Below are positions 31,321-43,330 of a stretch of DNA of 64,000 bases, piece after piece. The notes beneath the pieces are model-generated. The model saw nothing but the letters and a program-made list of their open reading frames with translations, searched no databases and was not told where the DNA came from. A program made the translations under genes and the position numbers. The DNA comes from Gnetum montanum (taxonomy: Eukaryota > Streptophyta > Gnetopsida > Gnetales > Gnetaceae), in contig MNCI01015796.1 in the NCBI GenBank assembly GCA_015680685.1, positions 72,345-136,344 of the forward strand. Reading direction: 5' to 3'. Every line of letters begins with the position of its first letter. The first letter of the stretch is position 1.

Positions 31321-34300
31321 TTAGCATAGGTGGCCGTGTATCCCATAAATAAAAAGCAAGGGAGAGATTCGAAATAATGAGCATCTATTTGAATTTCGTA
31401 AAAGTGTCCAACTTCTTCTCACTAATGTTCTCAGATTAAGGGGTGGAAGTTGGTGACGCTCATACTCCAATGTATCTATGCCTTCGTTATTAACATGAGT
31501 TGTACCCCCAATTCGTTCTATGCATATTATGTTGCTCTTTCTAGTAGCTGTCAACCATGGGTTGTTTACTACTGGTGTGGTTGCTACATACAGGCATCTT
31601 TGAATTTGTATTTCCTAGGCACACCAATTACATGGAAGAAATGCTAAACATTCTTCCATGTCATCACCCTCTGAGTCACTGTATGTGATGCATAAAACTT
31701 TCTTCTTCCCGATATTTCCATATATGTTTATCTTAGATATCTACAAGGAAAGATCATGGATCCCTAGGTACACATCTATTGTACTTAGCCATGGACTTCC
31801 CATTATAATTGGGAAGCCCCCTTCGTTGTTGTTGATTTCAATCACCAGGAAATTAGTTGGGTAGGACCACCCACACAGAGTGGTAATGATGTCCTCCACC
31901 AATCCCAAGGGAATGGTGATGGACTGGTCAGCCAGCTCTAGTTGAATGTTGCTCTTCTTAAGTTGGGGCAAGTTCCAGGCTTGGTACATCTCTCATGAAA
32001 TTAGGTTGACTCTAGAACCTGAGTCAAGAAGAGCCTTATGTGGTTTATTCCCGGTGATTTGTAAATAGATTAAGGGGCTTCCAGGATCAGTTAGTTTCCT
32101 GGGAAGGTGGCCTACCTTGATCTAGTCGATTATGGTATGCGTTAACATAACTGTATGCATACAACTCTGTTGTTGGACTGAAGGGTGCTCCAAAGTGTTA
32201 GATGGTGGAGGAGTGTACATGGGTTCAACCGCTTGTTGTTATGAGAGTTTGTCTAAACTTTTGGTTATGAAGAAAGGTCTTTTCTTTTTACAGTTGTTAG
32301 AACCAATAGCAGGTTGAATGTTTACTGCTCTCGTAGCGTGGCATTGCTACAGTTGAGTGGGGAAGTCCCCTTGCATTGTTGGAGTAGGTTGTATGGGAAC
32401 TACAGGTGGAAGAGGTGCGGATGGAGTTGGAGGATGGTGTATATGTGGGATGTCTCTTGAAGGAGAAGGAGTCCTCCTAAAGTATTCCCGAACTTGATAG
32501 TGACGTTGGGGAGTTGTGTGACTCATAGAGTCACTTGGAGAAACCGGCTACTGTACATAATAACCATATGGATCGGGCTACTGGTAAGGGTACTGTTGTG
32601 TTAGTGGTGGCATCCCCCATGACTGTGGGTATTGCCACTGCTGATGTTGTCTGATGGATTGTGGTGGAGTTTCACTTGAATAGTACGTTAGTGGTTGGTG
32701 GAACTACCTTGGGTTACCTTATGGATAAGGTAACCTTCGAGGTGTTTGCCATTGGTTAAGTCTTGGGTTAAGTGCATACACCCTAGACTCCTGTAGATGT
32801 GAGATGATTGGACAACATCCCTTAGGATGGTCATAGTGGCAGATCTCACATCCACCATCATCGTCTGTGTCTAAATCCACAACTTCATCGAAGATAATAA
32901 TTTTCCCCTTACCCTTGTTATGTGCAGGGCCTAAATCTCTCCACTTTGTCTTACCTTTGTCACTACTTCATTCCTCCTTAGACTCCTCTACAATTTTCAA
33001 GACAGTTTCAAGTTTGGAGTCTAAGGAATCCCACAATTGATCCATCTTAGTTGATACTTCTGTTGTTAGTTTTTGAATCGTCAAGGTTTTTCTATTCACC
33101 AACTCTTCGAGTGGTGACTCATCCTCTTCATCGCAAAATTTCACTCCGTTCTTCCGAAGGGAGGGATCATGGTTGTATTCTTCCACACTCTCTCTTTTTC
33201 GTAGTTCACCTTCTTCTTTTGCTACTTGTTCCAACAAGCGATGAACTTCATGGGCTCTAAGTTCTGATAGTCTCCCTTAGGCATAAGTCCTAAGGGTTCT
33301 CCTCGTCTCATGTCTGAGCCCATCTACGATGTGGCGAAGTTGATCCCACTGTGCGTAACCATGACCGAGGCAACGATGTAACAATGCATAGTAATGGGCC
33401 ATGGTAGCATCCAAGGGTTCATGAGTACCTTGCTTCCATCCTTGGATCTGCTTATGCAAATTAGACACTCTGGAGTACATTTGATACTTATCGTTGAAGA
33501 GTTCTAACATCATACTCCACCTCCTGATGGTTTTCGATTCTAAGGACCGGTACCAACTCTCTGCTTCTTTAATGAGTGTCCTTGGAAACAACTTAAGTTT
33601 TTGCCACTCGTTTTTTATGTTCTGCAAGGCACAGGCATTGTGGAATGCCTGTAAATGATGCTGCGGATCAACGTTGTATTCCCCCTCAAAGCGTGGAATA
33701 TTGTTCATGTCTAAACACTTGATCTGGCTGTCTCTTAAATGCCTTGTTGGAATTCTTACTGCCTCCGTTATGTCAAGCATACTTCGGGTTGCAAGTAGGG
33801 GCTCATCATGATCATCTCTTTCATGATGCCTATGATATCTTCATTGTTCCCTACTTTCCCTTCGTTCTTTCCCTTATCCTCTCTCTCGACTTTCCCATTG
33901 AGGTCTCTCATCTTTTCTACCTCTATCCTCACCGTTATGTTCGTGATGGCTGCGCCCAGATGTGGAAGAAGAGGGTGAATGATGAGATGAAGGAGAAGAG
34001 GAAGGTGATCTACCACCATGGCGATGCTTCTTGCCTTCTCTTCAGCTGCTACGGCCTCGATCGTGGTGACGATCTAAGTGCCCATCCATATTATGAGTTG
34101 TTGTTCCCTCTGTAAACAACTGGTGTTCACGGGGATCAGAACCAGGGTTGTGTATCGTGGAGCATAGGTTCTGATACCCCACCTCCTCACTTTCGTTAGG
34201 AGGGGGAACATTTTTTGATAGAGAACCTGTTATGAGTGGTTCACCATCTCTGATTTCACTAAGGACATGCGGGACCTCTTTGCCCTTCAACAGTGTATGT

Positions 34301-34662
34301 TGGCTCTCCTGCCTTGAGTCCCTCATACGTTGTAAAGCTGTGGGATGGTAATCCCTCATGTCAAAATCACCCATAACATATTCAGCGTAGAGCTGAGTCA
34401 TGCCTATCTGTGCCAAAGCACGGAAGAGCATGTTGGGGACTCATCAATCTGGAGGTAACACTATGTTACCTTGAAAATCTCTCCATCGCAACTGTTCATC
34501 TTGATGGAGGATAAAGGTAAAGTCTAGAATATACTCATCGGGATGAGTATAGACTATCCGGTATTATTGAAGACTTGGCGGATTTAGGTTATGTGTTTTT
34601 GATTGCCGACTGTTCTTTGTATTGTCCCTAAGTGGTGAGTTGCTCATATGAGAAGAAGACAT
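31321..34662 (-). pseudogene. gag-protease polyprotein of Athila IV
   Basis: One continuous frame of about 1,110 codons from ATG 34662 (MSSSHMSNS) with no net frameshift but roughly fifteen in-frame stops. Order: N-terminal region, Ser/Arg/His-rich stretch (34020-33850), capsid (DITEAVRIPTRHLRDSQIK, EGEYNVDPQHHLQAFHNAC, LKLFPRTLIKEAESWYRSL, MLELFNDKYQMYSRVSNLHK, HIVDGLRHETRRTLRTYA), an acidic spacer, knuckle CEICHYDHPKGCC (about 32855-32817), a Pro/Gln/Tyr linker, and retropepsin with an intact DSGSRVNLIS and GFPIIMGSPWLSTIDVYL (32025-31750). Its end, LFIYGIHGHL, resembles the gag tails of I and VI. Many stops replace Gln or Arg codons of the sister copies, as expected from C-to-T decay. Confidence 0.85.
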
Positions 34663-34780
34663 TGTTATCGATGTGCTAATTTACCGTTATATAAATTTTT
34701 CTTTAATTAACCTGAAGGTTCGTTTAGGCTCCCAACGATGTGAGTGATATCCTATGTTCTATTCAATGCACAAACACTTA

Positions 34781-34800
34781 GTCCCCGGCAATGGCGCCTA
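34781..34800 (-). promoter_or_regulatory. Primer-binding site of Athila IV
   Basis: The minus strand reads TAGGCGCCATTGCCGGGGAC directly after the LTR, a near-perfect match to the tRNA-Asp primer sequence. It is the best preserved primer site in the window and identifies the primer for the whole family. Confidence 0.85.
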
Positions 34801-35630
34801 TGATGAGTGGCGAGATACCCCTACACTCAACCATACGAATACGAGCGTAGCACATGCAATCCGGTCGAACTCCGCAGACTAAGTGCCTACACACCCCATG
34901 GAACACTTAGGGTTAATTATTCGTTGTCTTCCCAGACTTACTTGTAGTTGTCACGGTGTATGGTTAAGTAAGTTCGAGGTATATGATTTTTATGGTTTTT
35001 ATGTTTTATCTCCTATGCTATTGAGTTGAAGGGTTGAAAAACTAATCACTAACTCTAACTAATGAAGTAAGTCTAAATTACCTAGTGTCAGCATCTGTTC
35101 CCACTTACCGTACACACCCTAAACCGATGCAACCGCGGCTACCAAACGCTAATCGTTGCTGGGATCACCACGCGTAACACACTTGCTCGAAGTGGTCGTA
35201 CTGAGGCACTTAACTAGGAGAGAAGGGTTGAGAAGGAAAATAATAAATAATAGATAATGAATAACAAGTAATAAATAACAATAATAAAATCCTATTCCAT
35301 GCACTGCAAGGTTTATCCAAGAAGCTCGTCTTTATTGCTGTACACAAACTTGTGTTCAGGTACAATGTTTACTCGAATAAAGATCCGTTCACTTTAGGAC
35401 TCCTACTATGGGCACATGGAAAATATACTATCTCTGGAGTGATCAATCTGCCAGAGTTTCCCTACCATCTAGCCGAGGATGAGGAAACAAGAGAGAGCCG
35501 CCTCTTATTTATAGATATGACGGCCCACCGTGATATCACGTATGCGATATCGCGAGGGTGGATGTGATATTGCGTACACAATATCGCAAGGGATGCGATA
35601 TCGTGGCTCATGCAATATCGCGTCCCATCA
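34801..35630 (-). repeat. 5' LTR of Athila IV (830 bp)
   Basis: It runs TGATGAGTGGCGAGATACCC ... CGCGTCCCATCA. The TATA box is near 35508-35516 on the minus strand, and the GATATC/AATATC cluster spans 35531-35622. An extra ATATTGCGTACACAATATCGC segment relative to the 3' LTR accounts for most of the length difference. Confidence 0.95.
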
Positions 35631-35649
35631 TTAATGTAAAAAAGAACTT

Positions 35650-36116
35650 GGAGATGGAGAAGTTAGGAGTCACACATTCATACTATTTCTAATAGTATTA
35701 ACCTAATAATCTTAGTGGCTAGAAACTTGGTATGCCTAGTAGTGCAATAGCTTAGTAATCCTAGCAGTTAATACAAATATCCACAAATGTGACAGAAGGT
35801 TGTGAAATTAGCATCCATTAGCCTAAGCTAGATTAGGATTTATTTTTGGTCATTAGTTAATTAGTTAATTGAATATAATTTCATTATTTTCATATAGAGT
35901 TAGAATCATGATTGTAGCAATAGCAATAATCATACATCTTAATTATAATTAATCATACATGTTAAGGACTGCTACAAGTATAGTTGGAAAGATAACAATA
36001 TGTGATTACCTAACTAAGCTAAATGCTATTATTAGTCTATCCATGAATTGCAACACAATCTATTGTGTCACTTGTAGATTATATGATTGGACATTAGGCA
36101 TACTCACTGCTCATTA
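35650..36116 (+). repeat. Decayed Athila-type LTR piece, plus orientation
   Basis: It follows the plus-strand LTR of Athila II: CTTAGTAATCCTAGCAGTTA, TAGCCTAAGCTAGATTAGGA, and an ending of ATATGATTGGACATTAGGCATACTCACTGCTCATTA. The U3/TATA half and any primer site are not recognisable. Athila IV inserted at its upstream edge. Confidence 0.6.
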
Positions 36117-36889
36117 AAATCAACCAATGAACAAGATAGAGATGGGGATTAATGAAGGCCTTTGTAAGTTCCCTTGACAATGTATCTATGCGAGGGAATA
36201 ACAAATAGCTTGAAGCAGTGCTTAAAATACTTATCATGATTAGCCAAGATTAATTACTTGCTTTCATCATCCTAAAACATTTATAGTGCATTGTAAAAAA
36301 GTTTGAAACTATCCATGTTGCCACCTCTATTTTAGTATGCATGGAACCTTAATTTTCTTGCAATTTTAGCCACAAGAGTAGGTGTGGTTAAGCGTGGAAG
36401 TTGCAAAATATAAAATAGAGAGGTACTAGTGTTGTAAAATATTTGTGTAGTATTTTCCATGACTTTCTTCATCTGTTCTTCATGATAAACTTTAATGCCT
36501 TGGAAGAAGATCTAAAAAAATTATGTTCTCATGGATAGGAGGTAATTATCATGGAGAGCTTAAGGACATAGATATAGGAGGAGATGATTTAGTAGAATGT
36601 TGATTTTGGTTGTTAAGACTAGGATGGGTAGTAGAGTTTGAAGCTCGAACCTTTTAAATCTATTATAGTGTAGCATACCATAGAGCTTTGATATATCACA
36701 CTAAAATGCTTAATTTTAAGGATAGCCTTGGCCTAGGATTTTAGATGTTTTACCTCTCTTTAGCTTGTGTTGGTTGTATAGCTTTAGGTACTATGATGAA
36801 AGTTTCTATTCTAATCATTCAAAAAAAGACTTATTCATATATATTTATATAATCAAGGTACTCTTATGATTCTATAGACCATCTAATAA
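36117..36889. other. No gene seen; probable decayed repeat
   Basis: AT-rich with no sustained frame. It could hold the unrecognisable upstream part of the LINE that follows. Confidence 0.35.
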
Positions 36890-38225
36890 CTTTGCATGAT
36901 TGTGTAGGGAAAGCAAAAAGCCCAAACCATACAACTTTTATCTATTTTGTTGATTTTTCCAAGGCTTATGATTTTGTTGCTTAAGATAAACTTAGCAAGA
37001 GATTGGATTGCATTAACATTCCACTAGATCTCCTTTCTTTTGCTAAAAGAATTGATGAGATGGTTAACATTCTTATTGAAGATAATCTTACTAAAGAAGG
37101 AACAATTATCAATAGCTTAGTTGGAGTTAAATAAGGTTGTCCTTTATCCCCTACTCTTTTTGACATATTTATAGATGAATTGGAGAAATGGATACAAAAT
37201 GCCTCTATTCATGGTATGCCAATGAATGGACTATTCTTGAACATGCTTCTCTTTGCATGTTCAAGTGGTTTTAAGTGGCATGTGAGCTCTATTTGCTCTA
37301 AGAAATAATTGTAGTAGGAAACAAACTTTGGAATGGGAGATCAGAAGTAAATTTTTTGCAATCTTGTTCAACCTATATTATTATATTGGTATGTTGCATG
37401 GGGACCTTCTCTTTACACATATAATTAAAAAAAAAAATAGAGCATGTTCAAAAATAATTTCTTGTATGTGAATTTCATGTGAAAATGTGGACTTCTTATG
37501 ATATCTTACTTTTAGAAGTGGATTTGCTTCCTCTTGAAGTTGAAGCCCTTTGTCAATTTATTGCTTATACTTAGAAGTTAAGTCACATGGAGGAAGTTAA
37601 TTATGCTAAAGAAATAATGAATGCTACACAAGAAAATGGATGGTTGCATCAAGGAAAATTATGGCCTCAGTCATGGAATATTGTAATAGAAGATCTTCTT
37701 TTAAACAACAGGCTCTTTCTGAAAACTATAAAAGAAAAAGTCTTGGTTAAAGTTTGGTTGAACATGTTAGGCAAAAACATTTTTATTTACATTTTATCGA
37801 GAAAGTTTGTTATCTAGTACTCAAAAGTATTTATTTTTAGCTATTCCTCAAAAGTTTGTTATTGAGAAAGTTTGTTATCTAGTACTCAAAAGTTTCGGAA
37901 TCAAATTGCTAGAACAAGAATGAGTCTCATTGTCTCTTTATTGAAATAGGTCGTTGGATCAATTTACCAAGAGAAGAGTGCATTCTTAGATTGTGCAAAC
38001 AAAGCATAGAAGATGAATGTATAATTTTTTTTATTTTCCCCATCTTTAGCTTACAGTTGAATGAATTATACTATTTATTGTTAGCTGCTGATTGTTTTCT
38101 TTCAATTGATACTATCTGCTTGCGGCACAACATCAATGCTGTTTTTAACTTTCTTTAACAATATGTTGAGGCTTTGGCATTGTCCCAACACATCCTTTGT
38201 GATTTTCTGAATGTAATAAAAATTT
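36890..38225 (+). mobile_element. LINE (non-LTR retrotransposon) remnant, RT to 3' end
   Basis: RT motifs read FIYFVDFSKAYDFV, then GVK (stop for Gln) GCPLSPTLFDIFIDELEKW (36930-37190). Past a gap without the catalytic FADD box come LPLEVEALCQFIAYT, HMEEVNYAKEIMNATQENGW (37530-37640), and a C-terminal Cys/His-type stretch, RTRMSLIVSLLK ... FLDCANKA ... FSPSLAYS (37910-38060), typical of the ORF2 end. Stops and deletions are numerous. It lies 770 bp upstream of the ARF-GAP start on the same strand. Confidence 0.75.
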
Positions 38226-38995
38226 CCAATTTCTAGTTTCCTTATTCCATTAACAATGAGGTCTTAGCTTGGTAGTAAGACTCTTGATTTGAAATCTTCA
38301 AGTCATGAGTTTGATTTTAATAAACAATGCTGAGTTATAAAGTTCTGATTAGATTGTACATCTTACACCCCTACTATTAACTTGAAAGGCCATCCGAGGT
38401 AGTAGCGGTCATAATAATAATAACACATGCTAAAAGCTTTCCTAATCTAATTATGGCTTAATCGGTAAACAAGGTGGCTATAAATAGGGATCAACACTGA
38501 CATGGTTTGCCAACTCATCCTAAAAGGTTCGGATACACCCAAAGAGTAAATTCTACATGTACCTACCAAATAAATCAAAACCTGTGCTGGGTCGTAGTGG
38601 CACTAGCGAATGGAGAATCACCACCGATATTCTATTTTCCTGCGCAGCAGCAAATAAATTAACCCCCAAAGCGAACGAAGAAGCTGCGATCCCAACAAAG
38701 CCATTAGAAATAGAAAGCAAAAGCCAAAGCGAAGAGGAAAGCTTTTAGCAAATATTTAGGCAGGCATCTGCGGATCTGCATCTGTAAACCATTCCTAGCA
38801 GCAAAAGAAGAAGAAGAAGAAGAAATCAAGTGCGTAGGATCCCCCTGCTGCTGCGTAGGCTTCTTCTTCTTCTCCTCCTCCTCAGATCGGCGGATTGGCT
38901 GAGACCGACATCGCCGTCGCCATCTGAGGAGCCAGCCAATCCCTGAAACAGCTCCGAATAATTTAGCATTGAAATAAAGGCCGGATCTTTTAGCC
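38226..38995 (+). promoter_or_regulatory. Promoter and 5' leader of the ARF-GAP gene
   Basis: GC content and codon-like texture rise from about 38560. I could not place a TATA box or start site with confidence. The presumed 5' leader has a (GAA)n run at 38806-38824 and (CTT)n/(CTC)n runs at 38860-38882, complementary to each other and able to pair in the RNA. The sequence before the start codon is TTTTAGCCATGGC, a good plant start context. Confidence 0.5.
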
Positions 38996-41900
38996 ATGGC
39001 TGGTGCAACGAGGAGACTGAGAGATTTACAGGCCCAAACGGGCAACAAAATATGCGTGGACTGCTCGCAAAAAAACCCACAATGGGCATCTGTTTCTTAC
39101 GGGATTTTCATGTGCCTGGAATGTTCTGGAAAGCACAGGGGCCTGGGCGTCCATATCAGCTTCGTCAGATCTGTGACCATGGATTCCTGGTCAGAGATTC
39201 AGCTCAGGAAAATGGAGGCCGGCGGCAACGATCCCTTCAATTCGTTTCTGGCCTTGTACGGTATCCCTAAGGACACCGACATTGTTGCCAAGTACAACAC
39301 CAAAGCTGCAGGTAGGCTCGTTTAGTTTATGGATTTAATGGTTTCGATTTGGATTTGTTTTTCTTCATTTGGATTTCTGGGATCTCAGAGATGGATCCCC
39401 TGAATTTTATGACGTTTTTGGGTTTTGGGTTGAAATGATTGTGCGAATTTGTCGTGATTTAGCCCCTGCGATTAAATGTTTTGATGCTAATCAGGAAATT
39501 TAATATCTGGAACTGTGAACGGAAAAATTGGTTTGGTCTGCTATTATCGAATTCAATTTATATATTCCGAGGATCGTAAATTTGCAGTCGTTGTCTGGGG
39601 GATATTGCCTATTAGTGCATGCTCGATCACTAATTAACTTTTACAATTTATGGTGAAGGATATATTTCTCAATATCCGAGGATATCCGAGGATATATTTT
39701 ATGATCTATCTTGGATTGCATGTTTTGTCATGTCTGATGAAGCGTTTTTGTTTTGAAATTAGGGATTATATTCTCTGCATGTTTTACGGTATACACAGAC
39801 CTCGATACTTACAACTTAGTTCTGTTCTGTTGGGAATTAAAACTGGCGATTCATGGGAGAAGCCTTTTTTTTATTTTGGTTACTGATGTACTTATATGCC
39901 TATTGTTAATCTGTAACCTGAATGATGCACTAACTCTAGTGTTCAGAAACAATCGTTTTATTTATTCTGGGATTTAAGTTTTAAAAGTTTTAATCGCTTG
40001 TTTTACAATAATCAAGCATAAGTTTTCGTTCTAATTAAAATTCATCAGAATGCTACTTTTTAGAATTTTTCTACATTTGCATTAAAAAGATCTATGATAC
40101 AGGGTAGAACTAATCTGTTATAACAGGTCACTGTCAATTGATGAACTAATTACCTTAGACTAAGTGCTATAGAAAACGAAGTTTGGATAGCAGCAGACAG
40201 ACATTGTAAAGAAAACAAGCCTTTAGAAATAACTGAGTTCTGCATCCTTATAGGGTATTTACTATGTTTTCTTTGGCAAATTTAAGTAGAAATTTGTTAT
40301 CTTAAAGTAGGGGTCTTCACATAATGAATTTATTTGGAAGAGCAGGACTTGGTAACTGAGATTCTTTAATGGATGACGGGGTTTTAAAATTTTAAAATTC
40401 ATACAGCTATCCAGGTCTTACTATTGTATAAAAATATGTAATCAGGTGTATATAGGGAGAAGATTCAAGCCCTGGCAGAAGGCAAGCCATGGAGGGATCC
40501 CCCAGTGGTTAAGGAGAGCATAGGCTCAGGATCTTCAGTGGCAAGGACTGCAAATGGTGACAACACTCGCTCTGGATGGCAGGATTCCACCACTGGTTGG
40601 GACAGCTGGGACAGGGATGACACTTCCTCCACTGCTGCTGGCGACATTAGAAGAAACCAATCTGCAGGCACTTTAAGAGGTAGCATGGCTCGTGCTGGTG
40701 CTGGTCCTGTGCGGTCTCAATCTTCAGATGGACTTTATACCAGAGCACAGCTGGAGGCATCTTCTGCAAACAAGGAGGGGTTTTTTGCAAGAAAGCAAGC
40801 AGAAAATGCTTCCAGGCCTGACGGAATTCCTCCATCTCAGGGTGGCAAGTATGTTGGATTTGGTTCAAGTGGCAGTAGGCCTCCTGCCCCTAGAAACACA
40901 CAGGGTGATATGCTGAAAGATACTGTCTCTGTTGTCTCTCAAGTTAGTATAAAAAATGTTAACAATCTTCACGTTTTCGCTTTTTCATTACATCTAATCT
41001 TGTACACTAATTGGTGTTTATGACCCGAGCTAATATAAAGGAGTGAAGTCTGTATATACGTTTTTATTTCCATGACAAATTGACAAATGCTTCATGATAA
41101 TATTACAACTGGAGGATTTTTGATCGTGTTATGCAGGGTCTGGGAAGGTTATCCCTTGCTGCTCAATCTGCAGCACAGAGTGCTGCTAATGCTGTTCAAG
41201 CTGGTACTAAAGACTTAACATCAAAGGTAATTATCTGAATGCTACGATTTAAGACAGCTTGGTTATATGTGAATATTTGTCAGACCTAATTGAAATATAT
41301 GATTATATTGTGGATGTTTTAGATGACAAATATGCCATGGTGTCTAATACTAGCTATAACAAATCTTTTAGCTATAATAGGTCATATAGAATGTTTAACA
41401 ATAATTTAATGAAGCAGTGTGTAATTTTACCTGACCTGTAAAAAATTCAGTTTTTAAAAGGTATACCAGTCTGATCCTTTCTTTGAAGATTCTATTTGGT
41501 GATCTTTTCTTATGGTTCTGTACTATACATGCGTATTTGGGGGATAATCTTTCAATTTCCTAATTAAGAAATGTAAATTACTTAAATTGTGTTGGAACCA
41601 AGTTGTGCCTTTCTCAAGTCTTGTTGTAGTGTTTGGATTTCATTTATTGATTAAGCACTTGTTGCAACGTATTCACTACTTTCCGGGGTGTTATATGTTC
41701 GGTAGAGTTTTGAGAGTTGTTGCAAGTTTGCATCATGGTGATTTAGATATGTAGTTTTTCATAGTAATTATCATCATCATTGTCATCCTAGCCTTGTACC
41801 AACAATATGGGATTGGCTATCTTTTCACAGCAATGTAAAGAAGAAATACGCATGCACTTATTGACATTTGGTGTTTGGTGAGAGTCTGCCTAATTGTATC

Positions 41901-43031
41901 AGTCCTACACTCATCACATTTTATCGTTCCTAAGCTTAAGCTATTAGACCTGAAGCTATGAACCAAAAAAAGGAAGTCACAATTCCTTGCCAGATGCGTA
42001 GAGCGTGATGGCCCTTAACACTGATGCCATGTGTGGGATTGTTCACAAGACAATATTGCATTGTTAATTTGATTGTTCATATTCAGGTGAATTTTTGTGA
42101 ACAGGATTTATACATGTTAATGACTTTTTAAAAATCCTGTAGGAAGAAATCTCTCACTTGTGGACTGTCAAAAATGTGGGATCATTATCAAGTGTTCAAT
42201 TTATGATGGCTATTATACAAACATATACATTGTGATTATTATTATTCATTTTTGATCATACAAATGATGGCAGCGTAGACTATCTTTTTTTCAGGGAAAT
42301 ATTTATTTGGTCTTTTTTGTTCTTTCTACATATATATGTAGATTTGTTATGCATTTTTCCCTCGACAATAAATATTGTCATCGTTTATTTATTTATGCTC
42401 TTTTCAGTATCGAGAAGGCGGCTATGATGAAAAGGTCAATGAAACTGTCAACGTGGTTGCTTCTAAGACAACTGAGATTGGTTCAAAGACATGGGGGATT
42501 ATGAAAGGAGTTGTTTCCCTGGCATCCCAAAAAGTTGAAGCGTATGCCAAAGAAGGAGGGCTGCCATGGAACCTCAACGATTATCAGAGGCAGAACAACT
42601 CGTTCACTAATGATCAGAATGGAGATTACCATGAAATCCAGCATCGGGGATCATCAAAAGCAAGTTCCCACAATGACCGGAACAATGGTGGTAAGAGTTC
42701 AGATAACTACTATTCTGATAACTGGGGAACCGGTAGTAATAGCTTCAAAGGTTGGGATGATTGGGGTGACAGTCCAACATCAGGGAATTGGAGTAGTTCT
42801 CAGGCAGACAAGAATGTTAAGAAGGAACCACATCATTCCTTTTCAAAAGGAATGAATGGTAGTGGTGCATCAATTACAGCAAAGGATGACAAGTGGGCTG
42901 GATGGGATGACATCAAAGATGATGATGACAAGGATGAGTTTTTTGGTGGCTCTGATGGTAGAAATGTTGGTTCGTCTCACGGCCGAAGCCACAATGCAGG
43001 TTCCTTCTGGACTGATGGTGGCTTCAAATAA
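38996..43031 (+). CDS. AGD7: ADP-ribosylation factor GTPase-activating protein, AGD6/AGD7-like
   Basis: Four coding exons with GT-AG introns: 38996-39311, 40446-40942, 41137-41226 and 42408-43031 (1,527 nt, 508 residues with no internal stop). Introns are about 1,134, 194 and 1,181 bp. The ArfGAP zinc finger is C20-x2-C23-x16-C40-x2-C43 with the arginine finger R48 in [16 protein letters not shown]. The protein would stimulate GTP hydrolysis on ARF1-type GTPases at the Golgi, controlling COPI coat cycling. Exon 2 is Ser/Gly-rich and probably disordered. Exon 3 and early exon 4 hold the conserved block [19 protein letters not shown] and [20 protein letters not shown], possibly a membrane-sensing amphipathic segment. 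The C-terminus has Trp/Asp motifs ([14 protein letters not shown]) before FWTDGGFK. It is somewhat longer than Arabidopsis AGD6/AGD7, which are roughly 460 residues. The symbol reflects family similarity; the choice between AGD6 and AGD7 is not certain. It looks intact. Confidence 0.93.
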
Positions 43032-43330
43032 TGATACACCGGCTTGGATTCATATATTGCTGATGACTGAAAGAGTCTCAGGTAGTAATTGTAACTCTGT
43101 TTTTGACTCATCTGTTATAGTCACTCGAGTACATAAGCTGGTTGCGTGTGTTTTCTTTGGGATTCGTTCGCAAAATTGCAGGAAGAATCATACATTGGGA
43201 AAAGGATTCTGAGATGGCATTGTTGAGCCTATCTCTTTTGATTAGAACATTTAAGTAGGTCGTTACATCTATGTTGAATGTAATTTTTTGTTTGGTATTT
43301 TTTTTTTGGGACGAAATTGTTCCTTGACTG
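43032..43330 (+). other. Probable 3' UTR of the ARF-GAP gene
   Basis: It follows the TAA stop with no further conserved frame. No canonical AATAAA is seen; the T-rich, GTAATTTTTTG-type sequence near 43280-43310 is a plausible polyadenylation region in plants. Confidence 0.4.

Larger units (their letters stand above)
28496..35630 (-). mobile_element. Athila IV: complete non-autonomous gag-protease element, 7,135 bp
   Basis: Both LTRs are present (28496-29297 and 34801-35630), with a primer site, polypurine tract and a five-base target-site duplication TTAAT at 28491-28495 and 35631-35635. In element order: 5' LTR, gag-protease in one frame (34662-31321), about 2 kb of non-coding sequence, polypurine tract, 3' LTR. 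RT, RNase H, integrase and ORF3 are absent, so it would need another element's enzymes. The LTRs are alike over long runs and differ mainly by transitions and a short U3 length change, making it the youngest-looking copy here. Confidence 0.95.

Noticed and set aside
31059-31346. Phe/Tyr-rich minus frames resembling a membrane protein
   Set aside because: They are translations of AAACAAAAAC-type low-complexity DNA in the non-coding part of Athila IV.
38704-39089. Minus-strand frames over the ARF-GAP start
   Set aside because: Antisense to the zinc-finger exon and leader; Arg-rich text comes from the GAA/CTC repeats.
42511-43212. Overlapping plus frames within ARF-GAP exon 4
   Set aside because: They are out-of-frame shadows of the last exon, which reads conserved ARF-GAP sequence in its own frame.
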